NCBI RefSeq assembly: GCF_003945595.2
Contig: NW_024103707.1
Coordinates: 1,488,001-1,552,000 of the forward strand
Source of the DNA: Pipra filicauda
Taxonomy: Eukaryota > Chordata > Aves > Passeriformes > Pipridae
Direction of reading: 5' to 3'
Length of the DNA stretch: 64,000 bases
Shown: positions 1-21,083 of the stretch, piece by piece
How positions within the stretch are numbered: position 1 is the stretch's first letter
How the letters are laid out: the number at the start of each line of letters is the position of its first letter
Translations under genes and position numbers: made by a program
The notes under the pieces: generated by a model
Told to the model about the DNA's origin: nothing
Database searches by the model: none
Seen by the model: only the letters and a program-made list of their open reading frames with translations

Positions 1-18
1 TTCCTTTTGTTTATGTAG

Positions 19-8875
<8,857 letters not shown>

Positions 8876-10324
8876 ATACCAGACATTTTTAAAGACTGGA
8901 ATGTTTGCTTGACAGAGCCTGATCCTATTCATTTTGAAGGCTGTCTCTGCATTAGTGGGAGCATGGTCTGAGTTGGCAAAGAAGGGGAAAACATGAGGGT
9001 AAAATTATTCCAGGAGGCTGTGTCAAATGTCAAACTTAATTTGTGATTGCATTCAATTGATTCAGGGTCTGATCCTGTGAATTGCTGAGCATCCTTGACT
9101 CTCCTTTAATCCTAAGAGTTGAATGTTTGGTGTCTTACAGGATCAGGAACTCAAACAGACGTTTATGTAAATAGGGGTAATTGACTGTCAAACTGAGTGG
9201 GGAGAACAAGTATACTTAATAGTGTGTAAAAGCACCTATCTTTCTGTTATGTTTTGTATGGTATATGTGGTTAATGTAGAATGAGATCTAGGCTGAAACT
9301 AGACAATTAAAGCTGTAGATGATCTTTCATCTAGAAGCACACTTCTTGTGTGTGCATAGATCAAGGTCAGCTTATTTTTTTGGATATTTTCTTTGTATAT
9401 ATGAGGATCTCCTGTTAGCATCAATAGTATGTTAAGGGGAGGGTAGATTAGAGGTGTGTGGGGGTTTTCTTATGCTTTGAAATATTGTCATGGGCTTGCT
9501 GCTGAATTGAGTACTCCTTTGTCTGAAAAAGAAAGCTAGGAAATGATGCTGTACTATATTTGGGTAGCAGTGAATTATGTTTAACTGGAGTATGGTTTAG
9601 CTAGCTGAGAATATGTCTTTCCAGAGTACATAAAAACATTCTAACTCGCCTCTAAAATAGTGTTCCATAATATTCTCCTTGCCCCCAACACCCCTCTGTG
9701 AATGAAATAATTGTACTGCGGATAGGCTGCCTATCCAGCACTTTTGACTGCAGACTTTTGTGAATGTTTACAGACATGGGTCAAGTTCTTCTCTCCCTTA
9801 TACTCACAAACAAACTGGTTCTCTATGCTTTTCAGCTGTAAACTACAACTTGATGGTGCTTACATTATCCTGTGAATACAAGTGGGAGCAGAATTTGGAC
9901 CATGGATTTTTTTAGTATTTTTCCTTGGAAAACGTACATAATTTTAAAGGCATATAGCTAAATTAACTGTTACAATGCAGCATATAGAAAGGTCTTGCTT
10001 TGTTAGTGAAATTCAATTGTGCACTCTTCTAATAATGTTAGTACCTGTGGCAATGTGTAACACTTCATTGAGTATCATCTATTTAAGATATACTCTTGAT
10101 CATGTTCCAGAGACAATAGAGATGAATGATATTCAGTCACGTGATTAAATTAAAATGTAGAGGACAGATACTACACTGTAGAAAAGTTCTGCACCTAGAG
10201 TTTTACTTTTTTAAAGATTGATTCTGCTGGGAGATGTTGCTAATGTATTTTCTTTCAAGATGTGAACAACTTTTTTAGAATGTTAACAGAAATTACTGTA
10301 TTGGTTTTTAACATAATTTTTTTA

Positions 10325-10330
10325 AATAAA
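10325..10330 (+). terminator. Poly(A) signal AATAAA (PROSER1, proximal)
   Basis: Canonical hexamer about 1.45 kb after the PROSER1 stop. A second AATAAA follows 69 bases later. Confidence 0.5.
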
Positions 10331-10393
10331 AAGTTTACAGTCATGGCAAAAAGGCTTTGCTGACTATTTACATATTTACCTAAAATACAAATG

Positions 10394-10399
10394 AATAAA
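10394..10399 (+). terminator. Poly(A) signal AATAAA (PROSER1, distal)
   Basis: Canonical hexamer followed within 40 bases by a T/GT-rich stretch (ttgtttttac, tgatgtttggtcttg), the usual downstream element. This is the better candidate for the main cleavage site. Confidence 0.55.
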
Positions 10400-10414
10400 C
10401 TTGTTTTTACTAAG

Positions 10415-13400
10415 ATATTTCTGATGTTTGGTCTTGCTTATGCTGTTTCTTTATGATGGAGAATTCTGTCCATAACGATAAAATTGACTTCCTAAAGAGT
10501 GACAAGAGAGATATCTTATGATTTTTTTAGAAAAATTTGGCAGCAATTGGGTAATCTTATATTTTAATAATCAAATTTATACTCTTGCTTTTTTTTTTCA
10601 TTTTGTGAAACCTGTTGAATTATTATTCTCCACTCTAGACTGCTTTTAAAATTGGTGCATTTTATCTTGTCTCAAGAAAGCTGTGGAAGAAATCTCTACC
10701 ATCTTTCATTATACTTTCCTTCTCATTCTTTTCATAATTTGTTCTTTGTAGATTTGTAGATCAATTGGAGAAGGAGAAAATAAAGATATAGGTATCTTAT
10801 CAAAGCAGATTGACTTTTGTCCCATAAATATGAATGTAAAGTAGTTCAAAGTCAGCATTTTGTAACCATACTGTGGGCCTAAGTTTGATATCCTGTTTTA
10901 ATCCTAGTTTCCCCATTAATCAATCAAAGTCTGAACTAATTTACATTACCTTTTAGTAAAAAACAAGTAATATGCAGTGTTTTATCAAAAAGTAGGCAGT
11001 TTGTACCTCTTTCTCAAAATGTCTATTGGATGGCTGTGGGGTGTGGGGTTTTCTATCTGAACATGGGACAGCTCAGAGATACTGAAGAAGTTGTGAAACC
11101 TTGTTTCTCCAAATGCAAACAGGTGAGAAGTCGTGAAAATGCACTATTAAATGCTCTTCTCCTGAAACAGTGTAGTTAATGAGTGGTGTCTAGCCACATC
11201 ATCCAGAGAAGAGTATTTCATACATAGGTGGGGTAGTTTTACAGACAACTCCCATCTGTGTCAGACAAATGAATAATTTAAGAAGCATTAAACTGTTAAG
11301 TTCCTATGTCTTGAATGGCCTCTCTGGTTCTTAGTGAGCAGAATTCTGTAAATTGAACTTTCAGTGCTTAGGATTAAGATAAAATTCAATTTTATAAATA
11401 TTTCTCCTGATGTAAAATTGTTCTTTATTATTTCTTTTTCTCTTCAGGAATAAAGTCTGTGTTCTTCATTGTAGCAAACTCCTGTGACCCAACCTTGGAA
11501 TATCTGAAGGAGGTGATTTCTCCTGAGCTCTTTCATGCTTTCTTGAGCACCATATTTAAGAAGCCAAGGAAAAGTCTGTTCCTGAGGCAAACCACCTTAC
11601 ACTGAGCCTGTACTGAGAAAAGGCTTTTGCTGTATGACTTTAATTCTGAACTAACTATGATTTTTTTCACTGTTCAAGTTGCCTATTACTGCTGTATTTC
11701 ATCTGTGTTGACAGACTACAAAGATAAGGTGTAGTGAAGTGTTCTTTGAAATAAAATCTTTCTTGAAAGAACTAAGAACTTACTGGAATTGTGTTTGCAA
11801 ATGTTTCAGTGTTTCTTTCAAGTACTTTAATTGCAGCTGCAGTGAATATGGGAGAAACAGCAATTTTCTGTCCTCTTCCTCCTATTTGCAAATGAGTATT
11901 GCGAGTTTGGCTGGGGCTGAAAGGAAACTTGCTATGTTATGAATGTTCTTATTTCTTGCAAATTGCCTTCCTTTCTGGATTGAGATGGGAGCAATCCGTT
12001 TGATTAACTCTCTCTCGTATTTACTCATGCTCTAGTGAAATGTAGTCAAAGGGGGGCTTCCTGTTGTCTCCTGATCTTCAGCTATTGAAAGCCGATGCCT
12101 ACCTTGTCTTCTGAATTTTGATTTGGGGAAAAGGAATGATGGGCCTGAAGCAAATAGGCTAGTGCCTATTCTATGGGCAGAATTCAGGGCCAGGGAAGGA
12201 CTAAGCTGAGAAATCTTTAGGGAATGGCTGAAGCCAATGGATGAGAAGGGAAGTGGTATGGGTCCAAAAAGGTCAGAGAAAGACAAACTGAAACCTACAA
12301 CTTTTTTTCAAATCTCATGTGGGCATTGCCTGATGATTCTTTTATATACCTTTGGGATTGGCACTGTTTAGAAATGGCCGTGGGTAAGAATTACCCTTCT
12401 GGTTTTAACAGACTTTGAGGTGGGTGCTTGGTCTTTATGATTTAATCTCTACAGTTGGATGATGAGGTAAGCGGGAGCAACTGGGCACTGTAGAGACATT
12501 GCAAAGGACTGGTGCCATTTGTAAATGTAGCAGTTTTTGCAGAGAAATGCTGGAGAATGGCATGCTTACAGGTAAGCACCTAATCATGCCTGAACTGAGC
12601 CCTTACTCTGCTTTTAAACAGAAGTTGAAGGCTTTAGCTTTATCAGCACTCTGCAGAAATAGCTGAGCTGCCACCAGCCCAAACCACAGTCATCTGATGT
12701 TGCTTCTAAGTTAGTAAGTCCTGCTAAAGCAGCTTTGAACTCAGTCTTATTGTCTTTGTGGTAGTGCCCTGACACAGGACTGCTACAGGCTGTTCAGCAC
12801 CAGTGAACTTGCAGCTTGTAAACTGCTTTGCTCCGGGGGTCTTGTATTTTATTCTCTGAGTGTTCTGTAGCACTCTGGGACATGAGTTATCCGCATGCCC
12901 CAGTACAGCCCCAAGAAGAAAGGATTAGGATTGCCTTGCCTTTGATTTAAAGTTTTTTAAATGGGGAGTAAAAGTGCAGCTGAACTTAAAATGAACAAAC
13001 TAATACTGCGATATTACTGAACACAAACGAAAAACACCATCTGCTTTATTCACCTTTTAAGGACTATATTTACAGGCATCTCAGGGAATTATCAATAAAC
13101 AGCAGGGAGCAATTATTTCTGTTGAGTTTTAGTGTTTTGCTCATTTATCTGATGATATAAGCAGCTGTGCAAATTGTGGCATTCAAATGGCTCAGAATTA
13201 AGTTATTTTCAATAAAATTTTCAATTAAAAAGTTGCTATAAAGTGGAAAATTTTTGGGTTGGTTTTGCATATTATGTCTTTACTTCTGAAGTAATTAAAA
13301 CACATTTTTCTTGTAACTGTTCATGCTTGCTACCCTGCTATTAAGCATCTGTCTTGAGGTTTAATCTTACAGCTCAGTGTTCAGAAGCCAAATAATGAGG

Positions 13401-14857
13401 AAAATGCCTTAAATGACTTAATGACTTAAAATGGATATTGTCACACATTTGCAAGAAGCATGTCAATCCCAATTTTTCAAGCTGTTTATACTTATGGCTT
13501 TCACTGTAATTTAAAACATCAGTTTCGGTGGTATGGTTTCCTCTCTGTGAGGCTGAGAATGCATTCTCGGGGGAGCAGTCAGCTTTGAATGACCCATCTG
13601 GGACCAGTGTGATTACTGTCAGAGAGGAAGACTTGGGTGAAATGAAGCTGGAGCCAGATCTTCAGAGTTATTCTAGGTGACAGATGCCTACACATGATTA
13701 ATGCAGGTGTCTGTCAAACTCATAAATTACATATGAAAAACCACCTCGTTTTTTTTACTCAAATAACAAGCAACAGCTTTCTCCTTTGAGAAGGTTGCCC
13801 TTCACTCCTGCACCCTTCAGAAATGGCTTAGTCTGAAATGCTATGCTTAGTTTGATTGTCAAAATGTTCTGTTAAAAATACTCTTATTTGGGGGACAATT
13901 TTAAGACTTTGGAGCTGAAATACTTCTCTGGTTTTTAGGTTGTCTAGCTCAACAGGGCTTGGCCTATACTGATGGACGGTATGAAGAAGTGTGTGGTGAG
14001 CTATTCTACACAGCATGGAGATGTCACCTGGAGGATTATTTATGTTGCTGGTGTAGCTGAGCCCCAGAACAGCAGAGGAGCAGTACTCAATCAATCTCTA
14101 CCTTCTGGCTTTATAGAATCATAGGTTGGAAAAGAGCCCTCTTAAGATCACTGAGTCCAACCATTAACCCAGCAGTGCCAAGTCCACCACTAAATTACAT
14201 CCTTAAGTGCCACATCTATATGTCCTTTAGACACTACCAGGGATGGGTACCCAACCAATGCCCTGGGCAGCCTGTTCCAGTGTCTGACAACCCTTTTGGT
14301 AAAGGAAGTTTTTCCTAATACTTAATCTGAACCTCCCCTGGCACAACTTGAGGCCATTTCCTCTTGTGCTATTGCTTGTTTACTGGGAGAAGAGACTGAC
14401 CCTTGCTTTGCTACAACCTCCTTTCAAATAGTTGTAGAGAACCTCCTTTTCTTTGGGCTAAACCTCAGCTGCTACTCACAGGACTTGTTTTCTCTTTATC
14501 TTCTCTTTCTGTCATGTCTTGTTTGCTTTTTTTTTCTCTGTGGTGACAGATTCATAGAAATTATTTCCAGCTTGTGTTTTGTGGGGTCTAAAACCAGCTA
14601 GGCCAAAAGCACACCCAGACAGAAGACCAGGGAGTTATACCAGAGGCAACCCGAATCCGAGAGGCTGTGCTTGTAAACATCCTCTCCTCACCAGGGTAAC
14701 TAACTCCCAGGGGACTCATACAAGGGATTTCTCCTTCTCTCACTCTGCCTCCTTCTTCAGCATTTTGCATGAGCACTGTGCAGTTTCGAGGTGCACTGCT
14801 GTCTCGTATGCGAGGGGATCAGAGCTTCCCTCAAATGGGATGGAAACCCAGAGGGAG
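10415..14857. other. Intergenic region PROSER1-STOML3
   Basis: 4.4 kb with no recognisable exon on either strand. It holds one CR1 fragment (14112-14475). The open frames at 11739-11942, 12032-12286 and 13828-14094 show no recognisable protein and no splice context. Confidence 0.7.
14112..14475 (-). mobile_element. CR1 LINE fragment
   Basis: Begins with tagaatcataggttggaaaag and continues through the CR1 3' region in reverse orientation (gtccaacc, gcctgttccagtg, ttcctaata, cttgaggccatttcctcttgt). It is 5'-truncated, as is usual for CR1. It resembles the copies at 20535 and 61988 closely enough to be the same subfamily. Confidence 0.85.
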
Positions 14858-14891
14858 ATGCCCAAGAAAATCAACATGGAACATCTAATTG
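14858..14891 (+). pseudogene. STOML3: Possible STOML3 first coding exon
   Basis: ATG at 14858 opens a 34-nt segment (MPKKINMEHLIG) that ends at a good donor, gtaagc at 14892. The short charged peptide ending in L-(I/V)-G resembles the N-terminal exon of mammalian STOML3 in length and pattern. The match is too short to be safe. It lies in an open frame starting at 14579, so the upstream part could be 5' UTR. Confidence 0.25.
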
Positions 14892-15561
14892 GTAAGCCTT
14901 GTTTTGTGTGTGTGGCTTTTTTTCTCAATAATAATGAAAAGGACCAGAACTAACCAAACAAAAAAAGCACATTTGATCTCCCACGTAGTCAGGAAATGAA
15001 AATTCAGAATCTGCCACTGTGAGTGATTGAGCAAATTGCATCATGCTGCCCTGCCAGCATGTGCCAGCATCTATCTTCTGCCAGCATGATCCCAGGGCCA
15101 AAAAGGACTGATTTAGCTATTGATATACTTGTAGGGATGGGGTGGAGAGGGAAAAATATGACTTAAGGAAGGCAGAAGAATTTTTCAGCCCCAAAAGAAC
15201 ATTTAGTGAGGTTGCGCTTGTGTGATGAATACCTACCTGGTGTTCTCTTCAAACCAACTTGTTACTGGCAATGTGTGCTGTTTTCACCGTTGTGTCTGGC
15301 CATAGGTGTGGACAGTGCAGTGGGACAAGCATGAGTCTGAGCAGGATTGATTTGGGTGCTAGTAGAAAGCAGGAAGGTACATGGCGATTAAAAAAGCTGA
15401 GTCTACTCCATCTTTGTCTGGCTGTAGGAGACTTGGGAGATTTTTGCCCACAGTGAGCTTTTCATTTGCCTTCCAAGTTTGTAACCCACACTGTGATTTT
15501 ATCTATTAAGTGTGTTTGTGATGTACCCTGAATCTTATGAGTGTCCTGGAGCTTTTCCACA

Positions 15562-16330
15562 ACTGCTGAATGATGAGCTCTCACAGTGCAATCACGCAAC
15601 AGCTACAGGATGGACAAGGGATCAGACCCAGCCAGCAGGGGGTTAGGAAGGGCAGGTCCTATCTGACCAACCTGATCTCCTTTTATGATCAGATGACCCA
15701 CCTGATGGATGAGGGAAGGCTGTGGATGTGTCTACCTGGACTTCAGCAAAGCCTTTGACACCGTCTCCCACAGCATACTCCTGAAAAAGCTGGCAGCCCA
15801 CGGCTTGGACAGGGGCACTCTCTGCTGGGTTAGGAACTGGCTGGAGGGCCGGGCCCAGAGAGTGGTGGTGAATGGTGCTGCATCCAGTTGGTGGCCAGTC
15901 ACTAGTGGTGTCCCCCAGGGATCAGTGTTGGGCCCAGTTCTATTTAATATCTTTATTGATGATCTGGATGAGGGGATTGAGTGTACCATTCACAAATTTG
16001 CAGATGACACCAAGCTGGGGGGGAGTCTTTATCTGCTGGAAGGCAGAAGGGCTCTTCAGAGGGACCTGGACAAGCTGGAGAGATGATCTGATTCCAGTGG
16101 GATGAGGTTCAACAAGACCAAGTGCTGGGTCGTGCACTTTGGCCACAACAACCCCATGCAGCGCTACAGGCTGGAGACAGAGTGTCTGGAGAGCAGCCAG
16201 GCAGAAAGGGACCTGGGAGTTTGGATTGACAGGAAGCTGAACATGATTCAGCACTGTTGTTGGATCAAGAGTTGGACTTGATGATCTTGGAGGTCTTTTC
16301 CAACCCAGTTGATTCTATGATTCTATGATT
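15562..16330 (+). mobile_element. CR1 LINE copy with reverse transcriptase fragment
   Basis: The plus strand encodes the C-terminal half of the CR1 reverse transcriptase: [16 protein letters not shown], then [14 protein letters not shown] and the catalytic FADD box at 15997-16008. The 3' end has the CR1 terminus with ATTCTATGATTCTATGAT at about 16311-16328. The upstream part of the RT frame (15570-15758) and the main part (15709-16086) are in different frames, and a TGA ends the frame at 16086, so this copy is dead. Confidence 0.93.
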
Positions 16331-16535
16331 TTGCACATTCTGTACCAAGAGCATTACAGCTCTTGGTTTTCTCTGGACTATAGACCCAAGTGAGGGTTTT
16401 GGGTGATTATGGCTATTGTAATCCATATACAGGCATGGCAAACCCAGGTCACTGATATGCTGGATTGTGACTGATTCTTCATTATTGTGTTTTCTTAGAA
16501 TCTTTCATTTGTCTTGTAGTTAAATGGTTTGAAAC

Positions 16536-16576
16536 TTAAATGGGGTAATCAGAGGAGTTAAATGGGGTAATCAGAG
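16536..16576 (+). repeat. 22-bp tandem duplication
   Basis: The 19-base unit TTAAATGGGGTAATCAGAG occurs at 16536 and again at 16558, a perfect repeat with period 22. Confidence 0.85.
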
Positions 16577-19144
16577 AAGATCTGGTGTTCTTTGGGGAGC
16601 TAGGAGCTTCATTCACTCTGAAGAATGCATACATTCATATCCTGCTTTTTGAATTGGAACCTACATTTTTAGCTGGCATAGGACAATTCTCATGGATTCG
16701 ATTGTACTTTATTCAAGATTTGGGTGCATGCTTTTTGCCCATCGTGGTGAGGGGTGATATCTTGACCCCTACTGCTTCTCAGCTGCTTGAGCATCAATCT
16801 GCTGAGTGCAGGCATTTGTTCCCAGCTATTCCCCCTGTCTGTGGATTGTGTCATTCCCACCAGGTATCTTCACAGCAGGATCAGGTGGATGACGGCAGAC
16901 TCAAAATTGCTTTTGAGGAGATTCTTCGTAACCAAGTTTGGCACAGAAGAAAAAGATCTTCAGACATTTTCTGTAAGCTAGTCATTTTGGTGAAATGAAG
17001 AGAGAGACTAAAAATATTGAGTTCTGTTGAAGTGAACAAAACATCCTTTCATGATTAATTTCCCCAGGTTTCAGATTCAGAATTATGAATTATGCCCATT
17101 CCATGAGTTTCATTGATCTCTTTCTACTGACTAAAAGACACTGGACTGCTGGTACTTTGTGTACCTGTTGTAGCCTGACACATCACTAGTGTAACATGAA
17201 GTACACTATGTGGCAAACACAGCAGTGACAGTGTTAAAGATTTTCGCATTAAATCCTAAAAATTCTGTCTTCATACACATGGCCTTAAAGTTTGCATGGT
17301 AATTTGTTCAGGGCTGCTCCTCAAATCATTTGTACCACTGATTGCAGAATGCCTGATGATACCTCATGAAACAAATAGGGATTTAAAAATGCTGTTTTTT
17401 TGAAAGGATGAGGAGGAAAGCTGAGCTCCCACTACAACAATTCTGTGCCCAGCTCTCATGGAGGCCTGAAACTGGGCCCTCTTGGGCACACGTGTTTAAG
17501 TATGAGTGATTAACTCTGCAGCAGGTACCTCAAAGTAGGATGGGCAAAACTGCGAGCAGCAAAGGGCTTGATGTAACACCCAGGTGTGCAGCTACCATTA
17601 CTAGCAGGCTCAACCCAACCATGCACAGATAGGAGGGGCAGGAGCCTCAGGAGGGCTGTGCTGTATTTTCTCCTCTGGGGTTGCTGGGAGTTTTCTGACA
17701 AACGTGTCAGTCCTGCTCTACTGGTCTGTTAGCTTGTGCCTTACAGGTGAGGGAGCCTCATGCTGTTTCCATGGTGGTGACAAGTTGGTTTTTTTCAGAC
17801 AGTATAAATTGAATTGTTTCCTATTTATCAGTTTCTATCAGCATGTGAATTTTCTTTGATGTCAGAAATTGCCAGTGCTACCCTATACCTTTCAAATAAC
17901 TTATCCAAAACACCTTGCACCTTTCCATCAGCATGGCAGAGCTTCTCTGAGGAGACCTCTGAGACTTTGTCCCTTTGTCCTGCTTCTTCCTCTTGCACTG
18001 GGAAAAGTACGCTGTGGTGTTCAGCTTCCCATCTGCTGATGCTCGTGCCTGCAAAAATCCTCTTCTGGCCCAAACCAGGCAGCTAGGCAGCCCCTAGGAT
18101 TATCTCATCCTGCATCCCTGCTGCTTTCCTTGTGACTCTCCTGATGCTTTTCTACATTTAGCAAAATTCAGTTGATCCTACAGCACTCTGTCCTGATGGC
18201 AAGACTGTCCGATTTCCCTCCTTGCCTATTTTTTGAGGATGTCAGCAACTCCAGCCGCTCTTCTCTTCAAAGACCAGCTGCTCCTTGGTCACACTTTTCT
18301 TTGCAGAGAGCCTCCTGAACTTTTAGCATTTGAACAGCTGCTCACTACTGCCTTCCTTTCAGGCATCAAAATAATGAAAATTATTTTTATATAGTTTTTT
18401 TATTTCATTGTAATGAAATTTTGGGATGAGACAAGCTCAACTCAACAAGACAACTGCTTAAAATGCATGAGTCTGCATTTTGACAAGCAGTAATTTTGAA
18501 GTTTATGGTTCACTGAATGAACTGATCCATCAATATTCTTCAAAACCTTCATGTAAAGGAAGCAATAGTTCCTCTTGTTTTCCTTATTACCTGTTTCATA
18601 CAAACTAAATATTTTGCCCCAGCCATGGTGCACTGACAGATTCATACTCAGGGATACTCCACCCAAGGTTTTTAATTTTCCTTCACAGCCCCCAGCTTTG
18701 GCAATATCTCACAATTCTTTTCACTTTTCATTTTTGTTTCAATTTGCTGGTGTTTCTTACATTGTTTAGAGGAAGTAGCACAGATCTTCCAAATTGCATG
18801 TAATGTATAAAATCATTAATGATCCTTTCTACAAGAAAGGAAGAGGATGGCCATCATGTATTAATGCAGAAGAAATTAATTCAAGTTATGAGATTCGCTT
18901 ACTGTCGAAACTGTGGTTTAGAGGCTATGTACAACATTTTACCCCAGTTTAAAAATTGGTGGTGCTGGAGAGCTGTCTTGAAGTAATTCCTCAGGGTAAC
19001 AACAAGAAAATCAAAAGAAATTCTTAGTTTCTTTGAATTATCAGAGCCTTCGCCTCACTAAGGGGTAAAAAAAATAATTCCCCATCCTAGGCAAAGGATG
19101 TGTTATCAGATCCTTCTCTAGTTCTTTACGTTTCTCGAATGCAG

Positions 19145-19347
19145 ATTCTCACGAAAGATGCTGTTACTGCCTAAGTTGATGGGTGGTGTACTACAGGATC
19201 TACAGTGCTGTCAACACTGTTGCTAACATCAGTGATGTCCACTCAGCGACCTTGCTTTTGGCACAGACAACCCTGAGAAACATTCTGGGTTCACAGAGCT
19301 TGGCTCAGCTGCTGGCAGGTCATGAGGAGATTGCACGAATTATCCAG
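19145..19347 (+). pseudogene. STOML3: STOML3 exon with nonsense codon and 1-nt deletion
   Basis: The acceptor is tttctcgaatgcag (19131-19144) and the donor gtaaat begins at 19348. Its length of 203 nt is one short of a multiple of three, as expected for a single deletion from a 204-nt exon. The TAA at 19172-19174 replaces a Gln codon. After the deletion the frame is open for 55 codons to the donor. Confidence 0.88.
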
Positions 19348-20350
19348 GTAAATCTGGCTCTCAAAATTCACTGACAGGCACTGACAAGGGAGATGTGTTC
19401 TGGGGAGTAACAAATTAGAAATACTATCTTTTTCTTTTTTGAATAATGATAACAAAATCTCCCTTTATTGTTTTTTCAATTACACATCTCATTGCTTAGA
19501 GTCAGAAAGAGTTATTCTAAAGGTATTTCCCCAGGTTCTTGTAACAGAGTTATCTCCTATCAAAAAGCAATTAAGATTTTGAAATTATCCAGTGACCTAA
19601 ATAAATCAGTTTAGTCTTGCACAGAGGCCGCTGCAAGCATGGAGAAATGTTTGCTGCTTGTGGGAAGCTCTGTCTTGAGCAGACTCTTGATTGAGGCAAG
19701 GCTTGTATCTCCTGTCATCACAATTAAGAGTACAGAACCAGTTGTTTTGTGCTTTAAAATACCATCTGGTTCCTTTCTTTATTTGGCAGCCAAGGAAGGA
19801 GCAGAGAAGAAATCCAACACCTGATTTACTATTTTCAGTCAGAGACAAGGCATAGTCAAATCAAAGAGAGACTCTATCCCTCTCCAGCAAGAAGAGTGGC
19901 CTTGGGCAGAGCCAGGGTCATGGTGGTGGCGTGAACTGCAGGAGTGCCCAGGAGCCAGAGCAAAGAAGATTGTGTCAGTGCTGCAGGGCTGTGCTGTGTC
20001 TTTCACCCATAGTGTACTTTTACGTGCTTTTACAGTGTTGTGCTGCCAAGGAAGTTGTTGTAGTATTTCTTTGTAAAAGGGAGAAGTTTGGTAAGTGCCC
20101 AACTAAAGCACAGGGATCGTAATTTAGGAGGTAGTAGAGAAGCCACACAGGTGACACTGGTGTTGCTCAGCAGGTGTTTCATAAGGTTGTGGTACTCACC
20201 ATACGCACACTGTGCTCAGTGTTCGTGTCTCTGGAGGGTCTGTCTGCTGTCCAGGTTTGCATGCTGCCTGTCCTTCTGTCCAAGTAGCAGGGTACATCGT
20301 GTGGCTTTCTCACTGCACTCTTTGTGGTGTGTTGTGTGTTTATCCCCAAG
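19348..20350 (+). other. STOML3 intron
   Basis: 1.0 kb intron bounded by gtaaat and ccccaag; no repeat element or other gene recognised. Confidence 0.7.
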
Positions 20351-20485
20351 GCTATCCTCAACAGTGCCATGGAGCAGTGGGGAGTCAAAGCAGCCCGTGT
20401 GGAGATCAAAGATGTCAGGATTCCTGTGGCCATGCAGAGGGCAATGGCAGCTGAAGCAGAGGCTGCTCACGAGACAAGAGCTAAG
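20351..20485 (+). pseudogene. STOML3: STOML3 exon (intact frame)
   Basis: 45 codons beginning AILNSAMEQWGVKAARVEI, containing the highly conserved RVEIKDVRIP block and the start of the C-terminal coiled-coil (AAEAEAAHETRAK). The donor is gtgaga at 20486. Phase 0 on both sides. Confidence 0.9.
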
Positions 20486-20534
20486 GTGAGACCCACAACA
20501 ATGTCTATCCCCAAGCACCCGTTTCCTTGTCATA

Positions 20535-20790
20535 AAACCATAGAATTGCTTGGGTTGGAAAAGACCTCTAAGATCATTGACTCCAACCATTAACTCAACA
20601 CTGCCAAGTCTACCACTAAACCATGTCCCTAAGCACCACATCTACATGTCTATTAAATATCTCTTGGGTGGGTGACTCCACCACTTCCCTGGCATCCTGT
20701 TCCAGTGCTTGACAACCTAACTTTTTTCCGATATCTAATCTAAACCTGGAGCAACTTGAGGCCATTTCCTCTTGTCCTCATGTTCCAGGA
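20535..20790 (-). mobile_element. CR1 LINE fragment in last STOML3 intron
   Basis: Starts catagaattgcttgggttgg, followed by the reverse-oriented CR1 3' region (ctccaaccattaac, ccactaaaccatgtccctaag, cttgaggccatttcctcttgtcc). It is truncated at its 5' end. Confidence 0.85.
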
Positions 20791-20882
20791 ATCCAAGTGC
20801 TTGCTTGTTTTCTCATTATAAAGTGGGTTTTCCCCACTAAGAGCAGTGTCACCATGGCATTTCCATTTCTTTTCCTTTGCAG

Positions 20883-21083
20883 GTTGTGGCAGCAGAACAA
20901 GAAACGAATGCTTCTAGAGCTCTCAAGCAGGCCTCCATGGTGCTGTCTGAGTGTCCAGCAGGTCTTCAGCTGCATTACCTGCAAATGTTAACAACCTTGG
21001 CAGCAGAGAATAATTCCACCATTGTCTTCTCTCTCCCTATGAATATGCTTGGGAGTTTGGGGCAGAAAAGTAGAGGGGGATAG
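20883..21083 (+). pseudogene. STOML3: STOML3 terminal exon (intact frame)
   Basis: 66 codons plus TAG. It encodes VVAAEQETNASRALKQASM and the conserved LQLHYLQ and NSTIVFSLPMNM segments, then a short tail ending QKSRGG. The tail is several residues shorter than in mammalian STOML3. Confidence 0.9.

Larger units (their letters stand above)
8876..10410 (+). other. PROSER1: PROSER1 3' untranslated region (inferred)
   Basis: About 1.5 kb of non-coding, AT-rich sequence between the PROSER1 stop codon and two AATAAA hexamers. No ORF or repeat element is recognisable. The 3' limit is inferred from the poly(A) signals only. Confidence 0.6.
14892..19144 (+). other. Region where STOML3 exons 2-4 are expected
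   Basis: I read this 4.2 kb in all frames for the membrane hairpin (GWILF, TFPIS) and the start of the stomatin domain (YERAVVFRLGR, LPCID) and did not recognise either. It contains a CR1 insertion (15562-16330) and a 22-bp tandem duplication (16536-16576). The exons may be lost, decayed beyond recognition, or overlooked. Confidence 0.5.
19145..21083 (+). pseudogene. STOML3: STOML3 (stomatin-like 3), disrupted; last three exons
   Basis: Exons 19145-19347, 20351-20485 and 20883-21083 encode the C-terminal two thirds of a stomatin/PHB protein. Landmarks are VVYYRIYSAVNTVANISDVH, LLAQTTLRN(I)LG, WGVKAARVEIKDVRIPV, AAEAEAAHETRAKVVAAEQE and STIVFSLPMN. These match STOML3, a stomatin of olfactory and touch neurons that modulates mechanosensitive channels. 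The first exon is broken twice: read from its acceptor it gives ILTKDAVTA, then TAA at 19172-19174 where the family has Gln, then VDG, and one base is missing at 19181-19183 before GTG GTG TAC TAC. In the VVYY frame a TGA lies at 19177-19179. No intron boundary can bypass both. The last two exons are clean, so the damage looks recent. A sequencing error is possible for one lesion but unlikely for both. Confidence 0.85.

Noticed and set aside
14579..14953. 124-codon open frame as an independent gene
   Set aside because: Composition is unremarkable and no family is recognised. Only the small ATG-to-donor segment inside it has a possible meaning as the first STOML3 exon.
16585..16998. 137-codon plus-strand open frame upstream of STOML3
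   Set aside because: Checked as a possible missing STOML3 exon; the translation shows no stomatin hairpin or PHB motif.
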